Of a DNA stretch of 64,000 nt, positions 32,018 to 42,674 are shown one piece after another. The position numbers and the translations under genes were made by a program. Source of the DNA: Gliomastix tumulicola (taxonomy: Eukaryota > Ascomycota > Sordariomycetes > Hypocreales > Bionectriaceae); NCBI GenBank assembly GCA_001599755.1, contig BCHX01000012.1, forward strand, positions 246,463 to 310,462. The letters are read 5' to 3'. The notes under the pieces are model-generated. The model saw only the letters and a program-made list of their open reading frames with translations. It was not told where the DNA came from and did not search any database. Numbering within the stretch: the first letter of the stretch is position 1; each line of letters opens with the position of its first letter.

Positions 32018-32665
32018 GGTGCAATATAGTAGACAGATGTCGTGGATGTTCTGGCGGTGTGACTTGTCAATCGCGAGGAAACAGAGCTCAGCCTGAGAGA
32101 TGCGAGTAGATGGAATGGATAGGGCGTCGACGATGCCTTTATAGTGGGCGTCGCACGGCGTAATTACAAGTCAGGTGGGCAAGGAGGGATGGAGGAGGAA
32201 TAGTTAGAAGTCGTCCTGTTTGTTCCTCCAGATTGATTCCCCAGAATCTGGTCTGGCCAATATTATTACCCCGCAGTAAAACTTGGAGCTGTGAGGGAAA
32301 GTTGGGGAAAGAGGGGCTGATCCTTAGCTGTCTGTGAGTTTCGGCATTCTCCCATTAATATCGCGTTCACGCCGGCCGCTCGGTAATTAGCCACTCCTCG
32401 GTCTCACGAGTCAGCACCAGACGCCCCCTGGATTTTTTTTTGGAGGGGGGGGACCGCAGGCTCGGGTAAGCTCGTCGCCGAGAAGCAGGAGCACGGGGAA
32501 AGGAAAGGCTAAAGAAGAAAAAGAAAGGCAAAGACATCAGTGTGCTCTCGCCAGCTCTCGTCAGGATCTTAACCTTCCCTTCCCTTCCCTTTCTTCTTTC
32601 CCTTGCAAAAGACTAGTCTGGGACTTCGAAGAGCTGGCCGTGTCCTCCGAGTATCAACCGAAGCC
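32018..32665. promoter_or_regulatory. Bidirectional promoter, MFS permease / SDR
   Basis: No coding region. TTCGGC near 32340, CTCGGT near 32400 and CGTCGCCGAG near 32475 echo the region-2 core. A polypyrimidine TCCCTTCCCTTCCC tract lies about 90 bp before the SDR ATG. Confidence 0.4.
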
Positions 32666-33547
32666 ATGAGTGGAAGATTTGCAGGAAAGGTAGCCGTCGT
32701 CACCGGAGGGGGAGCTGGCTATGGGCGGGGTATCGCCGAGAAGCTACGAAACGAGGGTGCCCAGGTCTTGATAGCGGACAGGGACGAGTCTGCCTCCCAA
32801 ACAGCGTCTGAGCTTCGAAGCAGCTTCGTGCACGCGGACGTGACCAATGTTGCTGGCTGGCGAGGCATCCTCGAAGCCGCCTTGGCCTCCTATGGGAGGC
32901 TGGACATTGTGGTCAATAACGCCGGGGCGTGCTACTTGAAGAAGCCGAGCGAGACCGTTACAGAAGCCGAGTTCGACTTGATGATGGATGTCAATGTCAA
33001 GGCTCTCTTCCATTGCGTCAATGTCATAATTCCACATCTTCTCGAGAACAGGCAACCCGCAGTCTTCGTCAACATCGCATCCATAAGCGGCATCCGGCCC
33101 CGTCAAGGGCTCACGTGGTACAGCGCTTCCAAGGCCGCCATCAACGCCGCCAGCAATAGTCTGGCTGTTGAGTATGCTAGCCAGGGCATCAGGTTCAACA
33201 CGGTCTGCCCGGCCATCGGTATCACAGCCATGTACGGTTGCTCTTGATGCGGTGCTTTCTCAGTTCCACGCTGACCTGCGCCAAAAAAAAAACCACTCTA
33301 GGACCGATATCTTGGACGAGGATCAACGGCAGGCCATGGCCTCTGCTATCCCTCTTGGCCGCATGTGCACGGCGCGGGATGTGGCAAACGCCGTGGCGTA
33401 TCTTGCCAGCGATGATGCGGACTTCATCACCGGGGTCAACTTACAGGTTCGTGGACACCTCTCCTCAGTTTGTCTTATGTCGGAAGGAAGCGGCAGGAAC
33501 TCGGAAGCTGAAGGGCAAATCAGGTCGATGGGGGTCGCTGCGTGTAG
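32666..33547 (+). CDS. Short-chain dehydrogenase/reductase
   Basis: Exons 32666-33231, 33302-33446 and 33524-33547 give 244 residues. The ATG at 32666 (MSGRFAGKVAVVTGG) starts right at the fold; an open frame upstream lacks an ATG. Motifs are TGGGAGYGRG, IVVNNAG, NIASISG and YSASK. The last exon is only 24 nt and encodes VDGGRCV, giving the usual NLQVDGGR ending. Classical FabG-like SDR, probably NAD(P)-dependent alcohol oxidation or beta-ketoacyl reduction. Confidence 0.9.
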
Positions 33548-33969
33548 CGGGGATGTGCTGGGGTACGTGACAGGTTCCAGGCTCTCCATTCCAGGCGAGT
33601 CCATTAGACGCGGACGCGGAGACGGAGACGGCCTCGGAGGTGTGCTCGGCACCGAGGAGGGACTGCTGGAGAACTTATTGCTCAACCCCGAGGATTCATA
33701 TTGGTACTGTCGTATTAGTCAAGCCGCATATCACTACGATACCGATGCTCGTTCCAAAGCCCCTCTTACGTACTCCATTAAGTCCGAATGTCGACATTGG
33801 CGCAGACGGCGTGACATAAGAACAGTCCAGACCGGCTTCGCGGCACCGGTGAATGCTCCCAGCTTTACCCTTTCCGCCATCCCCATCTAAGATCGCTTCC
33901 TCCTAAGATCGCTCACCAACCGTTAGTAAACATACCTGAGAGATTTACCGCCACTTTTGAGCCCCAAAA
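33548..33969. other. Spacer
   Basis: 3' flank of the SDR and promoter of the CMD-like gene. A GACGCGGACGCGGAGACGG low-complexity patch near 33610 is the only feature seen. Confidence 0.4.
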
Positions 33970-34604
33970 ATGCGTGTGCCAACGTTACTGGATCCCTCGA
34001 GGATGAGTAATGCGGAAGACGCCGCCATATCACAAAGCATCAAAGAGCGACGCGGGGAACTCGGATTCCTCAACCTGGACTTAACTCTCCTGCATGCTCC
34101 TCCGCTGGCAGCTGGCTGGTATGTACCCGAACGCTCCTAGACATATGATCATCCGAACCTATTGACTTTGCTCATCATCATCACAGGGGTGCTCTCGTGG
34201 GAGCAGTTCGGACGAAAACGACATTGTCACCCAGTGTTCTCGAGACTGCCATCAGTCGGGTAGCCGCTCTTACGAGGAATGATACAGAATACAAAGCTCA
34301 TACCCGATTTCTACGGAAAGCCGATCCGCCTGGGCTGGACGATCTTTTGGAGTACCTGCCTCAGCGTCCCGATGCCGAAGTACCGTTGACGATTCCAGCT
34401 ACCATCGACCAGCGTCATGCGGCTGTGTTGGCATATACCGATGCGGTGACTCTTGATATCGATGTACCCGACGCCGTGTTTGGTCAATTACGCGAGGCGG
34501 GATTTCAGGATCGCGAGATTGTCGAGCTGACTGTCGTTATATCATGCTATAACTGCGTCTGTCGCTTTGTCTCTGCCTTGCGCATTTCGGAACCAAAGCT
34601 GTAA
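33970..34604 (+). CDS. Carboxymuconolactone-decarboxylase/AhpD-like protein
   Basis: Exons 33970-34118 and 34187-34604 (68-nt intron) give 188 residues. Sequence from GELGFLNLDLTLLHAPPLAAGWGALVGA to REIVELTVVISCYNCVCRF follows the fungal CMD-like family, all-helical proteins related to gamma-carboxymuconolactone decarboxylase and AhpD. A CXXC (CYNC) is present at the position of the AhpD pair. Function in fungi is mostly unknown; members occur in aromatic breakdown and in secondary-metabolite clusters. It marks the plausible right end of region 2. Confidence 0.8.
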
Positions 34605-34765
34605 TTTGTATCCAGATTCATAGTATTATCTCGTTGAAGGAGGAGCCGGAAACTACTTCTCCGCCCCCAAATCTAGAATCTTTGTGCATTTTCGGGAACT
34701 GTGTTTGTTCGCAGGATCTCCCCAGTCTCAATCAAAACGAATGCCGAGTCCCAGTTCACTTCGCT

Positions 34766-37515
34766 TTATAGCCACCTAATTTCTTCTGGAACGGACACGT
34801 GCCACGCCGATACGACGTTGTTGGCATTCGTTCCCAGTAAGACGTCAAACTCACTGTTCTTGTCGATGATCCAGGTCCCCTTCTTGGTGTCAAACATACC
34901 AAATGCAGTTGTGTCCACCGTTAGCTCTACACGGTCCTCTTCCTCTGGCAACAACATCCGCGACTTGGCAAATCCGCATATCTGCTTTTTGGGCCTTGAC
35001 AGTCGCTTCGTCGAGGATTGAGAGAACCACGCTATGATGGTCTCCTGCCCAGGGATGTTGCTGCCCCCAGTATTCCGCACAGTTGCTGTGAGTGTTAGAG
35101 TACAATCCTCGAGGAGTACGGTAGCACTGATCGACTCAGGCCGCACATCAAAGGCACTGTAAGACAGTCCAAACCCGATGGGATACAAGGGCGGAACATC
35201 CACCAAATCCCACCACTTGTACCCCACGAAGATGCCCTCAGAATAATATGTTTCGTCATTCTCGCCAGGAAACGACGAAAATGAAGGGCAGTCTTCGATC
35301 CGGACGGGGAAGGTTACTGGCAGGCGTCCCGAAGGATTGAAGGAGCCCGTCACAACGTCCGACGCTGCATTTCCAAGCTCCTGTCCTTGATACCAGATAT
35401 ACAGCACACTCTGCACATCATCAACCCACGGAGACATGTCGATAGGTGTGCCGGATTGTACCAGGACGACAGTGCGTTTGCAGACGGCTGCTACTTCTTG
35501 AATGAGGCGGACCTGCTCGCCCGGTAGCTCGAACGTCGGATTGTCTTGTGCTTCAGATTCCCATTCCTTGTCTCGTCCCACGACCACGATAGTGGCATCG
35601 CAGTCCTTGGCCAGCGCCGCTACTTCGCCTGGGCGATCAATGTCGTCGAATTCCTCGTACCCTAGCCGTACACCTTGGAACTTGTCTTCCATAGGATCCA
35701 GGAGATCTTTCAACTGCGGGTGCAGTTGGCGATCGTGCGACCTGTAATCGATGACTATTTCGTAGTCCTGACCCGCAACAAGATCCTGGGATAGGATTGC
35801 TTCGTGGCTCCCGTATGTGAAGAAGAGAGGTCCTTTCTCGTCATACGATCCAGATTGCTCGGCTACCTTCACTCCGTTGACATACAGCTCTGACGGGCCG
35901 ATGGACGCAAGCGAGAGTTGATGTCGGCCGGTGGTCTGCGGTGTGAGAATACCGCGTACTCGGAATGAAAAATCAGTGTCTCGGCCAATCTCCGACGGCA
36001 CAGTGCCGAATGACATGTAATACAAGTCATCACTAAGCCTAAGTGATCAGTACAACAATTTGTACCATGGGAGACGGCGACGACTTACGTTTCTGTTTGC
36101 GCCACAGGCTTCTGGCCAAGGTCATGGCCCAGATACCACTCTATTGCTGCCCCTTGCTTTCCTGTGGCTGGGTTCCGGATATGGGAAAGGGGCATGGTGG
36201 GCAGGAACCGGTTTACCTTTGCGCCAGTGGAAAAGACAACCTCGGTCGAAGTGTCCTCGAACTTGGTCTTCAACGAGTCGAAAATCGACGTCCAGTAGGG
36301 GGCGTTGATGTAGGCACTGCCTCCCCCTCCAGCCACGATCCTTTTGGCATTTGGTCCAACGACGGCTATTTTCCGCAAATTCTCAGCTGGTTCCAGAGGC
36401 AAAGATTCGTTGTCATTCTTGAGCATGACAATCCCAGAGCAGGCTGCGTGCCGAAGCAGTGCCGGTGTTTCGGGGTCTGCTCTACAGAACTCCGGTTCAT
36501 CTTTGGGGTCTTGAAAACGATTTGCCCGTTCGAGGAGCTTGAGGATACGCGCGCAGGATTCGTCGACGCAGCTCATGCTCAGCAGTCCGTCTCGGATCGG
36601 GCCTTCAAGCAGATCCTTCCTCCGCTTGTCTGGTGGCCCCGGCATCTCGAGGTCAAGACCGGCATTGATAGACTCGACAGTAGAAGTCGTTCCGCCCCAG
36701 TCGCTCATGAAAACCCCATCCCAGTTCCACTCTCCACGCGCAATGTCGGTCAGCAGCTCCTTGGAAGCATCGCAGTGGTGTCCGTTGACCTTGTTGTAGG
36801 CTGACATCATGCACCAAGGGTCCGCGTCACGGACCACCATTTGGAAGGGAAGGAGGTAAGTCTCCCGGAGAGCGCGAGGGCTGATATTGACATTGACCTT
36901 GAACCTCCTGGTCTCCTGTTCATTGGCTTATCATGATCGTACCTCATTGTAAGCAGCGAGCGCGCAGCAATAGCGAGGCCGTCAGCGGAAAAACTTACCG
37001 ACAAAATGCTTAGGCGTCGCACCGACCCCCCGAGACTGCAATCCTCGGACGTATGCCGATGCAAGTTTTCCCGTCAGGTAAGGATCCTCACTAAACGCCT
37101 CGAAGTTACGACCGCCGAGGGGATGTCGATGCAGACACATGGTGGGACCAAGCAGCACTGACGAAGACTTGGATTTTGCCTCTTCAGCCAGCAGCTGGCC
37201 AATTTGAGACACGAGATTCTCGTCCCAGGTGGCCCCAAGGCTCACGCCGCCAGGGCAAAAAGCAGCAGGAGGACCATTTCCAAAGATCTCGCCACGAGCT
37301 CCGGAGGGACCGTCGGTGACCTGGTGCGAGGAGAATGTCAGACCATCACATCAGGCAGGAAGTCTATACGGCGCGAGCAGGCTTACTTTCAAATTCGGAA
37401 TACCAAGCCGCTGGACCTCAGCTGTTCGCCAATGCGACCCTCCAGCAAGCAGAGACAGCTTCTCGTCTAGGGTAAGCTGTGAAACCAAGGCTCGGATATT
37501 GACGGGTTCAGACAT
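34766..37515 (-). CDS. Intracellular GH3 beta-glucosidase with PA14 domain
   Basis: Four exons, 37515-37387, 37320-36999, 36926-36089 and 36038-34766, give 853 residues. There is no signal peptide (MSEPVNIRALVSQLTLDEKLSLLAG). GH3 motifs: VTDGPSGARGEIF, HRHPLGGRNFEAFSEDP, KHFVANEQETRR and VFMSDWGG with the nucleophile Asp (about 226). A PA14 insert follows (VRGILTPQTTGRHQLSLASIG..LYVNGVKV), then the C-domain and an FnIII-like end. The layout matches fungal cytosolic beta-glucosidases of about 840 residues. It would cleave imported beta-glucosides, in keeping with the sugar porter at 53473. It converges with the CMD-like gene. Confidence 0.93.
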
Positions 37516-38073
37516 GTTGGCGGTACAGCAACTTGGTGGCTAGCGTCAATCATTTAATTGAGAAATGAATATCGACCTCGGAACGTGCGTTTTTTCCGTG
37601 GCCTCTTGTCAATTTGGTGAAGCTCATAAAGGTGATTTATAGCAGCTGGGGTACCCGTTGAACTGATGCAGGGAGTGAGGGACGGGAAAACATGAGCTGT
37701 AAAGGGGATTCTTGGCACCATGAGCTTCCATTGGGTTTTAGGCTAGGAAAATGCTTTCCTAGCGCGAGTTCCACGCGGGTAAATCCCGGTTAAACCAACC
37801 AACGGTTACAGGTCTGATGGCTGCTGCCGGGCTTCTTTCGGTCACGGCGAATCTGTCATGAGAGAGGCCCCTGGAGTGCGGCTCCGGGGCGTAATGGGAC
37901 GGAAATTATATTCCTGCGTACTCTTCGTCTTCTGCACAGATAGGAAATCAAGCGACGAATGATTTGTTGGAGCGAAGAGTCTTGTATCCGCGAGACTGTC
38001 CCTCAGCTTCAGCTTCAGCTTCCTCCTGTCCTCTGCAGTGTCTTTTTCTTCTGGTATACGCAAATTTGACGGA
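37516..38073. promoter_or_regulatory. Divergent promoter, GH3 / alcohol dehydrogenase
   Basis: No gene. The 558 bp lie between the ATGs of two probably co-controlled genes. No strong motif is seen. Confidence 0.4.
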
Positions 38074-39504
38074 ATGGGCGACTACGTACCTCATCCTGCG
38101 GCACCGTCTGATGGCCTCAAAAGCCAAAATCTCGTCGGGGGTGGAGGAATCTCTTCTGCCTTTGAACTTCTAGGTGCCACATTACCCAACACACAGAAAG
38201 CAGTTGTCACCCCAACGTTGGTAGCAAACCTCGACGCGCGCGTCACTACCATTGCCACCCGCGAGCCTTCTCCTGGAGAGGTTGTGGTGCGCATCGCATA
38301 TTCCGGAATCTGTCGCAGTGTAAGTCCTGCTCTCCGAAGCCCGAGCTGGACATGCTTACACCCAGAAACTCACGGTGAACTGTCCAGGATGTGACCTTTT
38401 CCAAGAGATCCGGACCAGGCCAAACATGTCACGACCATATTGCTGGCCATGAGGCTCTAGGGTGGATTGTGAAGTCGTACGACTCCTCGCTCCTTGGCCG
38501 CAAAGTTGGCCTTCGATACGTTGGCGTGGCTTGCCGGGCGTGCACCTACTGCTTGGAAGGCCTTCCAACCTCGTGCCCGTCAATGCTCAGCATACCAAAC
38601 GACATCAAAGGCACATTCCAGGAATACGTCACGGTGCCGGCTTCGAGTCTCATCGATCTGACGCACATGCTCTCGCTCGGCGATGTGACCTTGGGAACAT
38701 ACGCAGCTGCATTATGTTCTGGTTCGACGGCCCTCGTGGCGTTGAAGGAGGCAGCGCTACGTGCAGGAGATGTCGTGGTAGTAGTTGGGATAGCCGGAGC
38801 TATTGGACATCTTACCGGGGCGCTTGCGAAGCAAGTCTTCGGGGCCAAGGTTATCGGAACGGATTTGGGTTGGAAGATTGACTCCATCGCGAGTCAGGCA
38901 TCGGACTTTGCCGACCTCCTTCTCCAAGCCCCCCCTGAAGATGACGAAGAGGCAAGGTCTAGGTTCTTCTCCGATCTGATCGACGCCTCGACACGGCTGA
39001 GGCGTGCCCACGGAATTCGAAGAGGAGCTCAGAGCGTGATAGTCACTGCGAGTACGGCCGGAGCATTCGCAGATTTGCATCGCTACGTTTGTGACGGCGG
39101 TAAAATCATCTGTGTGGGGTAAGACACGGTCCTCTTGCTCTTCCTAACGTGTCTTCATGGCTCTTGTTCCTGGTCTGCATCTATATGATGAGGGGCGTAG
39201 AGCACTTACTTCGAGAGACAACAACAGCGCTGACATCTACCGTGCCTACAGGGTTCCTGGACAAACCACCATCTCAATTCCGGTACATACGCTTGTAGAA
39301 CGCAGCCTCAAGCTGTCCGGTAACCTGATGGGTGGATATGAAGAAGCCATCGAAGTGATGAGTTACATTCAATCCGGGCATATCAAGCCGATGATCACCG
39401 AAGTACCTTTGGAAGATGTCCCCAAGCATATGCAGGCTCTTTTGGACTGCGAGGCCATAGGGAAGGTGGTTGTCAAGCTTTGCGATCTGCCATGTATCGC
39501 GTAA
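38074..39504 (+). CDS. Zinc-dependent alcohol dehydrogenase (GroES-like MDR)
   Basis: Exons 38074-38319, 38388-39118 and 39252-39504 give 409 residues. The catalytic zinc site is GICRSD (Cys then Asp across the first intron) and GHE; the structural zinc site is CRACTYCLEGLPTSC (CX2CX2CX7C). The nucleotide fold has VVVVGIAGAIGHLTGALAKQVFGAKVIGTD, where GIAGAIG replaces the usual GAGGLG. The yeast-ADH-like layout with a long N-terminal extension of about 50 residues suggests alcohol or polyol oxidation with NAD. It is divergent from the GH3 gene. Confidence 0.88.
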
Positions 39505-39673
39505 ACAGTTGTAAGCGATACCAGAGCACCTAATAGTACTTACTACCCGTTAAAACTAAACAACGGCATTGCGCTTAAAATCTCGGATGAGTGATCTGCT
39601 TTACAGGGCCTTGCACCATGCTTCCAATTGTAGGTTCTGTTGCCAAAGGCTGCTACCAACGTATACATCTGAG

Positions 39674-42196
39674 TCACCCTTGACTCACTGACGCCAAATA
39701 CAAGTCTGCATCTTCTATGCCCTGGGTATCCCATAGCCACGTCTCGGAACCCAAATCAGCCTGAATACCAGTCCAGAAGGGCATGTCGAGTATGAACTGG
39801 TCGTAGTGAAGGTCCGGGTATTCCGGGATTGTCATATGCGGTTTCGGTTCGTCTAAAGTAGCCACGACACCGCTGAAGTCTTCCACTCCGATACTCGCAA
39901 GGGCATCATCGGGGGTAGAAGGGGTGGTTTGCCACGGCGGCTCGGATCGAGAAGACAGTACAGGAGGTATGCCACTTTGGCATGGCAGCTTCTGATCCGC
40001 CGCAATGCCTTTCAAACCAGTTGCTTTCTGACTCTCTATCATGGCAACTAAGCTGCGCCAATATCTCCTTGGCGGGGTCCAAGAGGTAGAAAGCTCCTGT
40101 AAGGTCTTCACACAAGAGAGAACACATTCAAAATCAGACTCCCGTGGTTGATCATCCTTTACCTCGCGGGCGTGCAGGAGAATCAATGCCGCAGAAAGCG
40201 TGCAGTGTGTGACGGTCAACGGTGCTTTCCTGCAGTTGCCGAAAGTGCCACGATAGCTCTTGCCGAGGGAGCATATTTCCTTTGCTGCCTCGAGGCAGAG
40301 AGCCGCAGCCATACCCGAAAGTTCCGGGAGTTGGTTTTGACGCCGAGACGAATCTTCCCCGACCGGCGCGCCTTGATTATGGCTGAGCGTGAAGGGTTTA
40401 GCCAGGAGAATGACTGATGTATGATAGAGCATTTCGAGGCAGTAAAGATGCGGGACGACATGGGATCCCGAAGCTTTCTGCGCCCGCAGATCCTCTGGCA
40501 AATCCCTGAACCATCTTTTCAGTGATTGGAGACATGTATTAAAGAACGATCGCCACTCGGAGTTACTGGACGTCCTGCGTGGGGAGTACCTGGTCTCCTT
40601 CGGTCAGCGACATTGGACGCAGTGCAACTGGCATTTGGCGGAAGAAGATTGTGGGCTGTACATGTTTTCTATGATTTGCTCCAGTATTTGGCACAGTCTG
40701 ACAAGTGCGCACAGAAGGGGCACCAATGGTGCATCTGTCGCGGGCATCGAAACTTCGACTCGACCTCGGACGTTCGAGGGCAGTCGATCCGATGGTAGAT
40801 TTACCATGCCTTGTGAGTCCTGCTTTTAATGTCAGACGACAAGTACTGTCATGACAAGAATATGAGCTTTGTTTGGCAGCATACCAGCATTGTACTGATT
40901 CGGCCCGTATACGCTGCCCATAGTTTATCCGTACAGTACAAGACCCAGTAGATTTGTCTGCGTAGCTCTGCTTCCTCGTCCAGCATGCGGTCAGACCCCC
41001 TCAGAGTGTATGGATCGATATTGAGGCCAAGGTCCAGAGCGATACGGTGGGCCATGCCATGGTGAAGCCAACCCAGGGAATCGGAGCCTATGGCCTGTCA
41101 TTCGTTTTCGACTCTCGTTAGAACAACAGAGCACTGTTTGCCGTTGGGGGATCGTGGAAAACTCACCACATAAAAAACCGCTAGTATGGACAGTGACTGG
41201 ATAGTGGTGATACTTGGCGACTTGAGATCATGGTGTAATAGCACCTCAATCACCTCGAGAAAGATTTGTCCAGCAGTGTTGGGTACGTCGGGATCGGTAT
41301 GAACCTCGACTCTGTCGGAATACCTAGACCCCATTGCAAGTATACAGTACTGCAGGAGGGGGCTAAAGTACTTGCCGTTGTTCTGTTTCGAGCGCCGGAA
41401 GAGCTTCTCATCGACAACCTGAGACCAAGGTTGTTCCCACTCAAAATACAGATCGATGAGGTGCGACGTCAGCTCTGTCGGTATCTCCACCTCGGGTTGC
41501 ATAAACAGGTTTGGACGCTGGACGAGTCGTGATGGAGGGTATCTGGTCGCGCCTGGTGGTCGTGGGGGACGAATGTCGATCAGCTAGAGACTTCACGGTT
41601 GGGAGAGAAAAAGACACTGACATGCAGATGATTTGAACTCTAGCCGTCCGCTTGTGGTGCCAAAGAAACGGGCTTCGCCATCTCGGTCGAAGTTGGACGC
41701 TTCGTCGACGCAGAGAGCCCCTGGCGTGGGTGCAACGTGCGGCTGCTCGGACGGATGGAATATAGCGCTGGGGTCGACCGCTGGGACCTGCGTATCGGGC
41801 TCAATTGCATCCATATGAGGGTGATCCTCTGAAGACGCGGCGCGTTCGGGTTCCAAGTCCGGCCTCAAGGCTCGCTCGAGAAGCTTGATTCGAGCGTGGA
41901 GGTGATGGACGTAGGTTTTCGAGTACGTTCCGCGCTTGTCCTCTCTCGAGTCGTAGACGCAATGAGTACTGCTGCTCGAGCACCGTGCGCATGACGGCCT
42001 CTCTCCATTGCACTATGCGTGGTGGCTTTGGTTAGGAAGAACCAGAATCGTCTGGAGGGATCAGACGCACCTTTGCTCGCCGTCTACGACACTCTTGACA
42101 CGCACGGGATGCATACTTGCCCCGCACGCCTGCCTCCTGTCGTCTCCTCGTGGGCGTCGGCATCGTGGGATTCTGCGAGTCCGCAGGGGAGCTCAT
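39674..42196 (-). CDS. Zn2Cys6 transcription factor with fungal middle homology domain
   Basis: Six exons (42196-42071, 42012-41622, 41552-41167, 41094-40885, 40819-40662, 40589-39674) give 728 residues. Zinc cluster CX2CX6CX5CX2CX6C at residues 33-60 (CQECRRRRAK then CNGERPSC), with an intron just before the third Cys. A coiled-coil linker follows (HHLHARIKLLERAL). The middle domain reads YFEWEQPWSQVVDEKLF, GSDSLGWLHHGMAHRIALDLGLN and RQIYWVLYCTDKLWAAYTGR. A TGA at 40606-40604 falls inside a 72-nt intron (GTACAG..ACCAG with CTGACC branch), so the gene is intact. An upstream ATG at 42283 would add 29 residues. Likely local regulator for region 3; no target proven. Confidence 0.88.
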
Positions 42197-42674
42197 TTCT
42201 TCAATGCTGTCCGTAGCGTGTTGGTCGAGGATGAGAGAAGAATGGAGGGTTCGTTTAGATTGGGGGAAGACGAGCCCTGGCACAGAAAAATAAATGGATT
42301 TGCCGAGCGCTTCGGGCTAGATCTTATCCGCTAAGACAAAGTCTTCTCCAACAAGATGACTATGGCTATAGTAGGAGTAGATAGGAGATAAATCAAAAGC
42401 CGACGAGCTTGGAGAAATCCGATTGGGCGGTCACTTGGGCTGGTCTCCACCAACTAAAGATGGAATTCATATTCCGCAGTGCAGCTCCGTCTTATGTAGG
42501 TTAGTGTACCTACGACTACTAACAAGCAAGGAGGTAGAGTATGTGTGTAGTGCAGCGGCTATGTACCCAAACAGATGAGGGAGGTCTCTAGTGTAGCTCC
42601 TCACGCTGGCAGTATGAACTTGGCCCCTGGCTGGCATCTCTCTCCTCATGGGATCGTCAGCGGTAGACCAGTAA
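42197..42674. other. Spacer between regulator start and ABC transporter stop
   Basis: Promoter of the Zn2Cys6 gene plus 3' flank of the ABC gene; nothing else supported. Confidence 0.4.

Noticed and set aside
40604..40606. TGA in the frame of the 39674 regulator
   Set aside because: It falls in a 72-nt intron (40590-40661) with GT..AG ends and a CTGACC branch site; splicing restores the conserved MYSPRRTSS reading.
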